DNA of 64,000 nt, taken from contig JARYLU010000010.1 in NCBI GenBank assembly GCA_029907475.1, forward strand, positions 20,851-84,850, in the 5' to 3' direction. Of the stretch, positions 43,834 through 52,185 are shown piece after piece. Made by a program: the position numbers and the translations under genes. The notes beneath the pieces were generated by a model. That model was not told the DNA's origin, did no database searches, and worked only from the letters and a program-made list of their open reading frames with translations. Source of the stretch: Bacillota bacterium (GTDB lineage Bacteria > Bacillota > DSM-12270 > Thermacetogeniales > Thermacetogeniaceae). How positions within the stretch are numbered: position 1 is the stretch's first letter; every line of letters begins with the position of its first letter.

Positions 43834-44784
43834 TTACCTGAGCACCTGCAGGGGATCCATCAGGGAGCCGTCCTTTTCAATCATAAAATGCAGGTGGGGC
43901 CCCGTGCTCCGGCCGGAACTCCCGACCAGGGCGATTGCTTCCCCTTTTTTGACCTGCGCCCCGGTTTTAACCAGATACCTGCTTACATGACAGTAAGAGG
44001 AGCGGTACCCGTAACCGTGAGAGATAACCACAGTTCTTCCGAAACCGGGGCGGTAGCCGGTAAAAACGACAACCCCGTCTCCCGCGGCCACGATGGGCGC
44101 ACCCCAGGGCGCAGCAACATCAATGCCGTTGTGGAATTCGGAGCGCCCCCCTCCAAAGGGGGACGGTCGCGACCCGAAAGAAGACGTGACGCTCCCCCGC
44201 ACCGGCCAGCGGTCGGGCAGGGCGGCAAGGTACTTAAAATGGGCGTCCAGGTCCTTTTCCAGGCGCTCCAGAGTACGCAGGGCTTCTTTTGCCTCTTCCG
44301 CGGCTTCCGCAAGATCCTGCGCGATCTGGTCCGGAACAGGTTCCGCAGGCGAGAAAAGGGAATCAAAGAGAGACCCCCCGCTTGCGCGGGCGACTCCCCC
44401 CCGCCCTTCACCGCTCCGGTCCGGCAGCCCCCTGTTGCTCTGGAGGCCCGCCTTCGCCCGGATCCTTTGCTCGAGGCTCATTACCTCCTGCAGTTGGGCC
44501 CGCACCATCTGAGCTTCTTGCTGGAGGGAGGTCAATTTTTCTTTCTGGGTAACATTCACTTTGCGCAGCTTCACCAGCTCGGCACGGTCGGCCTGAGCCC
44601 GGTAATACCAGAAAGAGGTAATAACAACAGATGTCAGCAGAAAGGATAGCGCAAAACCGCCCAGTGCCACCACCCAGAAGGGAACCCGGGCACTTTTTAC
44701 CTGTGCTCCCCGCGGCGGAACGATCAGCAGGGTAAAGGGGCGGGTCAAAAGGAGTTTCCCGCGCAACAACCACTTGTGAGGCAT
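43834..44784 (-). CDS. M23-family peptidoglycan endopeptidase
   Basis: The 316-residue protein starts at the ATG after AAGGGGAGGGGCAATC. It has one membrane helix (about residues 33-57), a coiled coil (about 60-105), a variable region, and a LytM/M23 domain (about 190-316) with the zinc ligands in FHNGIDVAAPWG and GPHLHFMIE. The catalytic motifs are complete, so hydrolysis of peptide cross-links is expected. It sits between DUF4446 and bactofilin, the usual arrangement for bactofilin-associated M23 proteins. Confidence 0.93.
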   Translation of the reverse strand: MPHKWLLRGKLLLTRPFTLLIVPPRGAQVKSARVPFWVVALGGFALSFLLTSVVITSFWYYRAQADRAELVKLRKVNVTQKEKLTSLQQEAQMVRAQLQEVMSLEQRIRAKAGLQSNRGLPDRSGEGRGGVARASGGSLFDSLFSPAEPVPDQIAQDLAEAAEEAKEALRTLERLEKDLDAHFKYLAALPDRWPVRGSVTSSFGSRPSPFGGGRSEFHNGIDVAAPWGAPIVAAGDGVVVFTGYRPGFGRTVVISHGYGYRSSYCHVSRYLVKTGAQVKKGEAIALVGSSGRSTGPHLHFMIEKDGSLMDPLQVLR

Positions 44785-44804
44785 GATTGCCCCTCCCCTT
44801 CTTT

Positions 44805-45317
44805 TTACGGAGCCGAACCGGGGGCCGCATTCAGGGCCCTGCGGATCGCCTCTCTTTCTTCGCGGCTTAGGGGATAAGGTGAAGCGCCTCCCACGACAGG
44901 TTTTGCGTAAAGACGGCATTCGTCGCGGCCGACTAAGCAGCATAAAACAACCCCATCGCCCGGCTGGCTAAGCAACGCCAGCGCAAAACTCAACTCGTTT
45001 CCCGCCTCTGAAAAGGCGTTGAACCGGATAAAACCCAGCTTCTGCAGGGCAGACGCCGTAAGCTTCTCAAGGCGGCAGCAGGCAGCCTCAATTTTTACAA
45101 GGCGTTCTTCCGCCGCCTGGCAACTTTTCAGTGCTTCCTGGAGGAGGTCCTCAAGGTTTGCGCCCCGGACGCCCCGCATCAGGCGCCGGTATTGTCGTGC
45201 CACAAGCAGGAGGTGAAAGTTTAACCCCAGCAAAACCAAAAGGGCGGTGCCCAGAAAAGCGAAAACAAGGATCGTGAACCATCTATCTTGAAATAACCAG
45301 CTCTCGAATATTGGCAC
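44805..45317 (-). CDS. DUF4446 family membrane-anchored protein
   Basis: A 170-residue protein with one N-terminal helix (about residues 15-38), a short coiled coil, and the DUF4446 core: IRFNAFSEAGNELSFALALL, GDGVVLCCLVGRDECRLYAKPV and the C-terminal LSREEREAIRRAL. It starts at GTG eight bases after GAGG. DUF4446 genes are conserved next to parAB in Clostridia and Bacilli; the function is unknown. Two adjacent cysteines in the domain are unusual. Confidence 0.88.
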   Translation of the reverse strand: MPIFESWLFQDRWFTILVFAFLGTALLVLLGLNFHLLLVARQYRRLMRGVRGANLEDLLQEALKSCQAAEERLVKIEAACCRLEKLTASALQKLGFIRFNAFSEAGNELSFALALLSQPGDGVVLCCLVGRDECRLYAKPVVGGASPYPLSREEREAIRRALNAAPGSAP

Positions 45318-45398
45318 AGGGGTAACCTCTTTTTTTGTAAATTTCTCTCAGAGTTTGGCATGACCCGAGACTAAATACGGACCGGTAGATTTTATATT

Positions 45399-46349
45399 TC
45401 AACAAAGCTCCCCATTTTCCTCTTCCTCTTCCAAAAATCTGCTACGTTTCCACCGGCAGTTATCCCTGTTTCTCTCTGGAACGCCGGCACCCTTAGGGCG
45501 CGGGGGCTTGCGAAAAATCAAGATAAACTCGTGGATCTTATTGATGCGAAAAACGTGAGGGTAGCCCAGAGGGCGCAGGTTGTTATATTCCTGCCTCCGG
45601 TCCCAGATCACGAGGTCGTCCAGCACATAGCCGAGCCTGTTCATCAGGAGGGCGAAATCCATGTGGAAGGGGTAAAATTTTGATCCTTTTCTCAGGTCCA
45701 TAACCACGACGAGGCAGTACGCCCCCGGCAGGAGGGTCTCCCAGACCTGGCCGAAGACCTCCCCCAGGGCCTCTAGAAATTCCCCATAGTCCGCGATCTT
45801 GCCCAAATCGCCGGCGTGGTTGCCGTAATGCCTGGGCGCTTTCCCGTCTGCAGAACGGCGCTGCTGCAGGATATTCCAGTAAGGGGGGGAGGTGAGGCAG
45901 AGGCCGGTGCTGGCAGGTTCGAGATATTGCAAGAGCCGGCGGGAGTCGGCTTGAATCAGCCTGGGGTAGGCGCCTGCCGGCCCCTGAATTTCAGCCAGCC
46001 TTTGCCGCGCCACCTCTAAAAATTCCGGCGCAAGCTCAAATCCGACAGAGGGGATTCCGAAGCGGTAGGCGGAACACACCGTGCTCCCGCTCCCCAAAAA
46101 GGGGTCGAGGATAATGCCGGTCCGGCCGCGGTAAAAGATCCGGATCAAACGGTCGGTCAGGGCGAGGGGAAACATGGCCGGGTGCCCGAACCGGCGCTCC
46201 GCCGGGGTCTTTACCAGATCGTTCCAGATGCTGATGGAATACCGCAGCCAGGTCCTGCCGTCCAGGCGGCCAATGCCTTCTTGCGCATTTGCTGTGTCTC
46301 TTGCCCGAAGATTCTTGTCCCCTTTATTATTCCCCTTATTTAGCGACAT
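45399..46349 (-). CDS. Orphan DNA methyltransferase (N4-cytosine/N6-adenine type)
   Basis: The 316-residue protein has the SAM-binding motif I in ILDPFLGSGSTVCSAYRFG (about residue 82) followed by catalytic motif IV in CLTSPPYWNILQQRR (about residue 152), and a C-terminal FRINKIHEFILIFRK block typical of amino-methyltransferases. TSPPY is commonest in N4-cytosine enzymes. The I-before-IV order with little space for a separate recognition domain is the gamma-like layout. No restriction gene adjoins it, so it is a solitary methylase that may be regulatory. Confidence 0.88.
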   Translation of the reverse strand: MSLNKGNNKGDKNLRARDTANAQEGIGRLDGRTWLRYSISIWNDLVKTPAERRFGHPAMFPLALTDRLIRIFYRGRTGIILDPFLGSGSTVCSAYRFGIPSVGFELAPEFLEVARQRLAEIQGPAGAYPRLIQADSRRLLQYLEPASTGLCLTSPPYWNILQQRRSADGKAPRHYGNHAGDLGKIADYGEFLEALGEVFGQVWETLLPGAYCLVVVMDLRKGSKFYPFHMDFALLMNRLGYVLDDLVIWDRRQEYNNLRPLGYPHVFRINKIHEFILIFRKPPRPKGAGVPERNRDNCRWKRSRFLEEEEENGELC

Positions 46350-46642
46350 AGAAACTCTCCCCGGTCTGACAAAAGAATTGCAGGGACAACATAAAACCTG
46401 CGTTGAATTGATTATACCAAAAATAAAACAAACCCTGTCCGGGTTAATTTTTGATATCCGATGTCATGCAATGTGAGACCGCATACTAAAGTCGATCTGG
46501 TCTATGACAGGAGGCTGCATCCTTCCGGCGACCCCGCATCCAAGCCGGTATTTACAAAAAGGAGCAATCCTGCTCCAGAACAAAAATGCAATTCGCATTA
46601 CCTGCCGGGCGCAGGTCAAAACATGGCAGGCTGCACTTTTCC

Positions 46643-46672
46643 TTGACAGTGAAAGCGGACCCCAGGTAAACT
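46643..46672 (+). promoter_or_regulatory. Candidate larB promoter
   Basis: TTGACA (46643-46648), an 18-bp spacer and TAAACT (46667-46672) fit a sigma-A promoter, with 4 of 6 matches in the -10 box. The start codon is 63 bp downstream. Confidence 0.6.
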
Positions 46673-46696
46673 GTTAGTACTAAATGCTGGACAGAT

Positions 46697-46719
46697 AGGA
46701 ATTCTTACTCGGAATTCCT
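46697..46719 (+). promoter_or_regulatory. Inverted repeat in the larB leader
   Basis: AGGAATTC (46697-46704) and GAATTCCT (46712-46719) are perfect arms with a 7-bp centre, located between the candidate promoter and the ribosome binding site. It may be an operator or an RNA hairpin; no regulator is identifiable. Confidence 0.5.
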
Positions 46720-46734
46720 GGCGGAGGCATCAAA

Positions 46735-47496
46735 ATGGACCACGAATATTTAACCGCGCTGCTGGAAAAGGTCCGGACGGACCAGGTCTCCGTAGCCGAG
46801 GCCCTCGACGAATTAAAAAACCTCCCCTACCGCGACCTTGGCTTCGCAAAAATCGATCACCACCGCACCCTGCGGCGGGGTTTTCCTGAGGTGGTTTACT
46901 GCGAGGGAAAGACTCCGGCGCAGGTAGCGGCTGCCGTTCAAGAGCTGGCGGAGCACCACCCCCGCGTGCTCGCAACGCGGGTCAAACCAAAAACCGCCCG
47001 CCTCATCCAGGCCCAAATCCCTGAAGCGCGCTACCACCCCGAAGCGCGCCTGCTGGTAGTCTCCCAAACTGAACCCTCCCCTCGCTGGGGGAAGATCGGC
47101 GTAATTACGGCAGGAACCTCCGATCTCCCCGTCGCGGAGGAGGCCGCGCTCACTGCAGAGCTTTTAGAAAATGAAGTGGAGCGCATCTACGATGTAGGGG
47201 TTGCGGGAATCCACCGCCTCTTCCCCCGCCTTGCAGATCTTGCAGGGACAAAAGTCCTAATTGTGATTGCGGGGATGGACGGGGTCTTGCCGAGCGTTGT
47301 GGCCGGTCTCGTTGATAAACCGGTGATCGCCGTTCCTACCAGCACCGGCTACGGGGCAAACTTCAAAGGGCTTGCCCCTCTCCTGACGATGCTGAACAGC
47401 TGCGCTCCCGGCGTGGGGGTCGTGAACATCAACAACGGTTTTGGGGCCGCGGTGCTCGCCCACCTGATTACGCGAAGTGGAGAGAAAAAGGGATGA
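46735..47496 (+). CDS. larB: Nickel-pincer cofactor biosynthesis protein LarB
   Basis: LarB carboxylates and hydrolyses nicotinic acid adenine dinucleotide, the first step to the nickel-pincer nucleotide of lactate racemase. The 253-residue protein has a helical N-terminal region and a PurE-like C-terminal domain with IGVITAGTSDLPVAEEAALT, DVGVAGIHRL, VLIVIAGMDGVLPSVVAGLV and VPTSTGYGANFKGLAPLLTM. It starts eight bases after GGAGG. Its stop overlaps the start of larC. Neither larE nor larA is in the window. Confidence 0.94.
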   Translation: MDHEYLTALLEKVRTDQVSVAEALDELKNLPYRDLGFAKIDHHRTLRRGFPEVVYCEGKTPAQVAAAVQELAEHHPRVLATRVKPKTARLIQAQIPEARYHPEARLLVVSQTEPSPRWGKIGVITAGTSDLPVAEEAALTAELLENEVERIYDVGVAGIHRLFPRLADLAGTKVLIVIAGMDGVLPSVVAGLVDKPVIAVPTSTGYGANFKGLAPLLTMLNSCAPGVGVVNINNGFGAAVLAHLITRSGEKKG

Positions 47497-48755
47497 GAAT
47501 CATCTACCTCGATTGCTTTTCCGGAATCAGCGGAGATATGTGCCTTGCCGCCCTGCTGGACCTGGGCGTTCCCCTCGAAGTATTTGAAAGAGTAATCTCC
47601 CAACTGGGAATCCCCGCTACCATCGAAAAGAGTGAAGTGAGCAAAAACGGGATCAGGGCAGCACGGGTTATGGTGCACGCCCGTGCCCCGCAGCCCTCCG
47701 CACGAAATCTGGAGGAGTTGCTGGAAATCCTTGAAGGGAGCAGCCTGCCGCCCCGGTTCGCGACAAAGGTGGAAGAGGCCCTCTGGCGGCTCGCGCGGGC
47801 CGAAGCCGCAGTTCACGGAGAAGAACCTGATGAGGTACATTTTCACGAACTGGGCGGCCTTGATACCCTCGTTGACCTGGCGGGAACGCTGGCGGGACTC
47901 GACTACCTGGGGGTGCAGAAAGTGGCCGCCTCCCCCCTTCCGCTCGGAAGGGGGAGCGTGCAGACCGCCCACGGCATCCTTCCCCTCCCTGCTCCGGCAA
48001 CCCTGAACCTGCTCCAGGGCATTCCCACCTACGGCGTTCCCCTGGAGGCGGAACTGGTAACCCCCACAGGCGCCACCCTGGTCGCCTTGCTGGCAGGGAG
48101 TTTCGGTCCTCCACCGCTTGCACGCTGGGAAAAGATCGGCTACGGCGCCGGCGCGAAGGACCTCCCCCACCCCAACGTACTGCGCGCCTGGCTGGGAGAA
48201 AGCCTGAACCTCCTCCGGGAAGCGGAAAACCGGAGAGAGGACGCTGCCCCCGCCTCTTTAACCTTTGATGAAGACGCCGTGACCGTTTTGGAGACTCAGC
48301 TTGACGACATGAACCCCGAACTGCTCCCCTACCTGCGGGAGCGGCTGGAAGGGGAGGGGGCGCTGGACGTCGCTTTCACCCCCGTATTCATGAAAAAGGG
48401 GAGGCCCGGAAACCTGGTAACTGCGCTCGCTCCCCCGGACCGGCTCGAACCCCTGGCCCGGGTCCTGTTCCAGGAGAGCACCACCCTGGGCTTGCGCTGG
48501 TACCCGGCCTCCCGGCTTAAGCTGTTCCGAACCTCCCTTGAAGTAACGACACCGTACGGGACGATTCCCGTCAAACTCGGCTTCGCCAGGCACCCTGACG
48601 GAACTCCGGAATACCTGAACATCGCCCCTGAATACGAAGCATGCGCCCGCCGGGCACAGGAAACCGGGGTGAGCCTTAAAGAGGTTTACCAGGCAGCGGC
48701 CGGTGCGGCCCGGGAAATCATTCAAGGTTCTTCGTCAAAGCCTTTCCTGCCGTAG
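47493..48755 (+). CDS. larC: Nickel-pincer cofactor nickel insertase LarC
   Basis: LarC inserts nickel into the pincer nucleotide in a CTP-dependent step. The 420-residue protein begins MRIIYLDCFSGISGDMCLAALLD and contains FHELGGLDTLVDLAGTLAGL, ELVTPTGATLVALLAG and, in the C-terminal half, LETQLDDMNPELLPYLRERL. In some bacteria larC is split by a programmed frameshift; here both halves are in one uninterrupted frame. It overlaps larB by four bases and its 3' end overlaps the convergent tautomerase gene. Confidence 0.94.
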   Translation: MRIIYLDCFSGISGDMCLAALLDLGVPLEVFERVISQLGIPATIEKSEVSKNGIRAARVMVHARAPQPSARNLEELLEILEGSSLPPRFATKVEEALWRLARAEAAVHGEEPDEVHFHELGGLDTLVDLAGTLAGLDYLGVQKVAASPLPLGRGSVQTAHGILPLPAPATLNLLQGIPTYGVPLEAELVTPTGATLVALLAGSFGPPPLARWEKIGYGAGAKDLPHPNVLRAWLGESLNLLREAENRREDAAPASLTFDEDAVTVLETQLDDMNPELLPYLRERLEGEGALDVAFTPVFMKKGRPGNLVTALAPPDRLEPLARVLFQESTTLGLRWYPASRLKLFRTSLEVTTPYGTIPVKLGFARHPDGTPEYLNIAPEYEACARRAQETGVSLKEVYQAAAGAAREIIQGSSSKPFLP

Positions 48756-48950
48756 CCGGCGCCAAACCTGTCAATATGCAGGTTCCCGCCGGTCGCCCAG
48801 TTCTCCCGCGTGAATTCTTCTATCAGGACGGTCACCCACTCAGACCTGACATCCAGAACAGAAACCATGACTTTGGTGATCTCATCCACCAGCTTTCTTT
48901 TGGCCTCAATACCTCTCCCCTTCGCCATTTTTTACCGTCACAACCGGCAT
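48722..48950 (-). pseudogene. 4-oxalocrotonate tautomerase-family gene with a frameshift
   Basis: A 68-residue frame from 48928 encodes the body of a tautomerase (KGRGIEAKRKLVDEITKVMV and LIEEFTRENWATGG) but lacks the N-terminal catalytic proline. Twenty-two bases upstream an ATG at 48950 with GGGGTGATC before it encodes MPVVTVK, the missing start with Pro as residue 2 (Pro1 after Met removal). The two are one base out of frame at a run of six A (48928-48933, minus strand); five A would restore MPVVTVKMAKGRG. This is a real frameshift, a slippage site or a sequence error. The substrate of the family member is unknown. Confidence 0.75.
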
Positions 48951-49146
48951 TTGATCACCCCAGCTTTCGTGTGACGTCCTTCCCTCAATAAATTTAAATG
49001 TACTAAGGTAAGGGATAGACCTTATAGTATTCTAAGAAAGGGTTTATCCCTATTTTTGTCCCTAAAATACTGATTAAATGTATTATGTTAATATAGTACT
49101 GGTAGTATAATATAGAAAATATTACTTCTAATGGTGGTGCATCTCA

Positions 49147-50277
49147 GTGAGGGTGGAAACGGTTACAACTCCTGATGGGAAAACGCGGTATATACTGGTT
49201 GGCTCAGACGGTGAACCTGTACTCCCCGTCATGCGATTTATTAAGTTCAAGGACAACAGCGGGGCCGCCCGGAAAAGCCTCCGCTCCTACTGCCAGCACC
49301 TGAAACTCTTTTTCGAGTTCCTTGAGCAGGAAAACTTGGACTACCGCCAAGTCAATATAGACAACATGGCCGACTTCATGCGCTGGCTTCAGAATCCCTA
49401 TGGGAACCTGAAAGTAATCCCGGTGACGTCCGTACCGTCACCCCGCAAGTCGACCACTGTGAATACCGTAATATCCACGGTCCTCAATTTCTACGACTAC
49501 CTCATGCGCCACGAAGATTACAGCGTCCAGCTTTCCGAAAGGCTTAAAAAGACCGTCTCGGGGAGCAGGAGGGGCTTTAAAGACTTCCTCTACCACATCA
49601 ACAAGGACAAGGAGTACCCGGCCAAGATCTTGAAAGTCAAGGTTCGCCGTTCCCGGCCCAAGACTATTTCCAAGGAGCAAGTGGGCAAATTGATCGATGC
49701 CTGCTCAAACTTACGGGATAAATTTTTAATCCAGCTTTTGTGGGAAAGCTCAATGCGCATCGGCGAGGCCCTGGCCCTGTGGCTGGAAGATTTTGAGCCC
49801 GACGGGCAGAAGATCCACATCCGGGACAGGGGGGAACTTCCCAACCTCGCTGAGATCAAGACCGTCTGTGGCCCTCGGACGGTGGACGTTTCCTCGGAAT
49901 TAATCAACATGTTTTTCAACTATGTAGCCGAATTCCATACTGACGAAGTGGACACAAACCATGTTTTTATCAAGCTGTCCGGCGAAAACAAGTACCAACC
50001 CATGGAGTACCAGGACGTCGCTTCCCTTTTCCGCAGGCTAAAGGCCAAAACGGGAATTGACGTTAGCCCCCATGTACTCCGGCACAGCTCCTTAACCGAA
50101 CTGCGCCGGGCCGGCTGGAAGCCGGAACACTTGCGAAAACGGGCCGGACATGCCCATGTTCAGACCACCATGCAAATTTACCTGCACCCGAGCGACGAAG
50201 ACCTGCGGAAGGATTGGGAGAAAGCAGAGGAAAAAATGCGCCTTAAACGGCAGCAAAAGGAGGGCTCTGAACAGTGA
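49147..50277 (+). CDS. tnpA: Tyrosine recombinase TnpA of a Tn554-type element
   Basis: The 376-residue integrase-fold protein starts at GTG after GGTGG. An N-terminal core-binding domain (about residues 35-125) precedes the catalytic domain, whose residues are all present: Arg204 in SSMRIGEAL, His309 and Arg312 in SPHVLRHSS, His335 in AGHAHVQTT and the nucleophile Tyr345 in TMQIYLHPS. It should be catalytically competent, but Tn554 transposition needs TnpB as well, and that gene is broken here. Confidence 0.9.
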   Translation: MRVETVTTPDGKTRYILVGSDGEPVLPVMRFIKFKDNSGAARKSLRSYCQHLKLFFEFLEQENLDYRQVNIDNMADFMRWLQNPYGNLKVIPVTSVPSPRKSTTVNTVISTVLNFYDYLMRHEDYSVQLSERLKKTVSGSRRGFKDFLYHINKDKEYPAKILKVKVRRSRPKTISKEQVGKLIDACSNLRDKFLIQLLWESSMRIGEALALWLEDFEPDGQKIHIRDRGELPNLAEIKTVCGPRTVDVSSELINMFFNYVAEFHTDEVDTNHVFIKLSGENKYQPMEYQDVASLFRRLKAKTGIDVSPHVLRHSSLTELRRAGWKPEHLRKRAGHAHVQTTMQIYLHPSDEDLRKDWEKAEEKMRLKRQQKEGSEQ

Positions 50278-51366
50278 GTACGATTTACAGGCCGGTCCCG
50301 ACGCCGGCAAAATTACAGGAAATCGAGGAAACCCTGACGGGCTATTGGGAAAAGGATCGATGGAATATTACCGAACCTATCTTTGACGAGTTTCGGCCTC
50401 AAAGATGGACTATAACTGGAAAGGTTATTGACTTTACCTGCCTACAACCGGGCGTCAAAGAAGAGATTAAGTTTTTCATTGCGCCCGCCGCCTGCTAGAC
50501 CATACCTTGCAGTTACAAACAGCAGTTAGACATGGAAAATGCCTTACACGGCTTGCCGCTTTTCTGGGGCGGGTATACCCCAGGATCAGGAGTTTTACGG
50601 ATTTGGAGGTAGAAAAAGCTATAACCAAGTGGCGTTCTTACCTGGTTGAACGGGGTTTTTCGGTTAACAAAGAAGGCCGCCTGTCCACTTCTTATTTCGA
50701 ATCCCTGTTACAGCAGGTATATCAATTCATGGTCAACTTCTACGATGACCGGGAGGAATTTTAAAAAGACGTCTGGGATGTGCGGAAAATACCGGGAGCG
50801 AGATATACTCAAAACAAGGCCGATTACCTGCTTTCCTTTGAGGACATTCCCCTTCCCTTCCGGCCTCTAGCCAAGAGATACCTGAAGGTACGGGTAGGTA
50901 TTCGGTCACATTCCCAATGTGCAAGAGACTTAATGGCCCTGCGTTTGTTCCTGCGTTTTATCCATGAGCAATATCCTCATTGGCAAGACCTCAAGGGACT
51001 GTCTCGTAAGGATATGGAGAATTATCTGGTATGGTATCGGTCATACACAAAAGGTTGGAGAGAAAGTAACTACATACATTTGGTTAGTCTGACCAGCTGA
51101 ACCCTTGCCTGGCCTGCCGCAATTTGTGCACCACCCCTGATTTTATCCCGCAGTTTGAGGCAGAAATCAGGGAGGTAAAGGCTGTCATCGAGCGCGGCAA
51201 AGCCCAGGGCCGGACCATCTGGGTAGAGAAAAACGTGGCTCTTCTGAAGCGTTACGAAGCGATTCTGGCCGTACTAAAAGAGGGCCATACCCACCACCTG
51301 GCAGGGAAAAAAGGGCGGGAGTACGTGGGGGAGGAACGTTTAAATGTCCGGCAAACACCAGCGTAA
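50274..51366 (+). pseudogene. tnpB: tnpB of the Tn554-type element, disrupted
   Basis: The start overlaps tnpA by four bases. Frame 1 encodes about 74 residues to 50498; the protein continues one frame over (ARRLLDHTLQLQTAVRHGK) from about 50480. An in-frame TAA follows at 50762-50764, after which the same frame resumes (KDVWDVRKIPGARY) to about 51100. The catalytic R/H/R/Y region that should follow is missing, and only the C-terminal tail (from CTTPDFIPQFEAEIREVKAV, about 51124) remains. Total length is about 1.1 kb against about 1.9 kb for intact tnpB. One frameshift, one nonsense codon and one deletion make it non-functional. Confidence 0.82.
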
Positions 51367-51733
51367 CACGGAGGGATTGAAAAAACACGCCCGGCGCAAG
51401 AGCGAGGAAACCGCTAAAAAGGTTGACGAAGCTATCCAGAGGTTGATCAAAGCCGGGGAGAAAATCAACTTCAACAGTGTGTCCCTGGAGGCCGGGGTGA
51501 GCAAGTCTTATCTTTACACCCACCCGGAGATCAAGGAGCGCATCGAGAACCTCCGTAAGCAGCAGGCGGCCGCGCCTTCTCCGAAGCAGATAAAACGGGA
51601 AATGACCGATGCCAGCAAGGACATCATTATTGCTGCGAAGAACAAGCGCATCAAGGAACTGGAAGCCGAAAACAAGCGGTTGAAAGAGGAACTGAAAATA
51701 CTGCGGGGAAAACTTTACGAATCGCTGGAGTAG
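51344..51733 (+). CDS. tnpC: TnpC-like small protein of the Tn554-type element (DUF6262)
   Basis: A 129-residue basic protein with NTEGLKKHARRKSEETAKKV at the start, a short helix-turn-helix-like stretch (VSLEAGVSKSYLYTHPEIKE) and a C-terminal coiled coil (KNKRIKELEAENKRLKEEL). This is the layout of Tn554 TnpC, which affects transposition frequency and orientation. It overlaps the remnant of tnpB by 23 bp and has GGGGGAGGAACG upstream. Confidence 0.85.
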   Translation: MSGKHQRNTEGLKKHARRKSEETAKKVDEAIQRLIKAGEKINFNSVSLEAGVSKSYLYTHPEIKERIENLRKQQAAAPSPKQIKREMTDASKDIIIAAKNKRIKELEAENKRLKEELKILRGKLYESLE

Positions 51734-51767
51734 GATTGATTTTGTGAGTGTTATCATCCCTAAAATA

Positions 51768-52185
51768 TGGCCATGCTTGTTATCGTCAGGTTGTTTTTGG
51801 GGGAGATCCTTGTCTCCTAATGGAGTTGTTGCTTTTCTATTCCTGGGAAACTTCCGACTGCCGCGGGAAGGAAGAATTAGAAACACAGGGAATATATGCC
51901 ATAAGGTGCTTCGTGCTCAAGTGAGATTCAAGAACGGGTGTGTGCTCGGTCAGAAAGAAGGCTATTCAGGATAATTCTTTCCGCCAAAAGAGGGTGCAGG
52001 GCTTTTCTTTGACGTGTGAGTAATTTTTGAACTTTGCCTTATTGGGGCCGGCATTCTCCCTAGTCTGGTGGCGCTGCATTAAGTTTGCTGGATAGGTGGG
52101 GGTGGGAATGGCTGTGGGGCCGAACTGTTTGCTGTTGCGGACTTTAGTTTCGAAAACATTAGAACACAAGAGAAAGGAGTAAAAA
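51768..52185. other. Intergenic region after the transposon
   Basis: 418 bp between the presumed transposon end and the next gene. No homology, terminator or promoter stands out. The stretch around 52020-52160 is GT-rich on the plus strand and precedes GAAAGGAG, the ribosome site of the stalk protein. Confidence 0.5.

Larger units (their letters stand above)
46350..46734. other. Intergenic region upstream of larB
   Basis: 385 bp between the divergent methyltransferase and larB genes. A candidate larB promoter (46643-46672) and a perfect inverted repeat (46697-46719) are present. The remainder shows nothing recognisable; short frames here lack ribosome sites and homology. Confidence 0.55.
49059..51767 (+). 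mobile_element. Degenerate Tn554-type transposon
   Basis: Three consecutive genes in the order tnpA, tnpB, tnpC, all plus strand with overlapping ends, are the Tn554 plan: two tyrosine recombinases and a small coiled-coil partner. tnpA and tnpC look intact; tnpB is interrupted and internally deleted. The 11-bp sequence TCCCTAAAATA occurs on both sides (49059-49069 and 51757-51767) and is taken tentatively as the limits. Tn554-type elements lack terminal inverted repeats, so the true ends are uncertain. The upstream DNA is AT-rich, unlike the neighbouring larC. No cargo gene is present. Confidence 0.75.
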
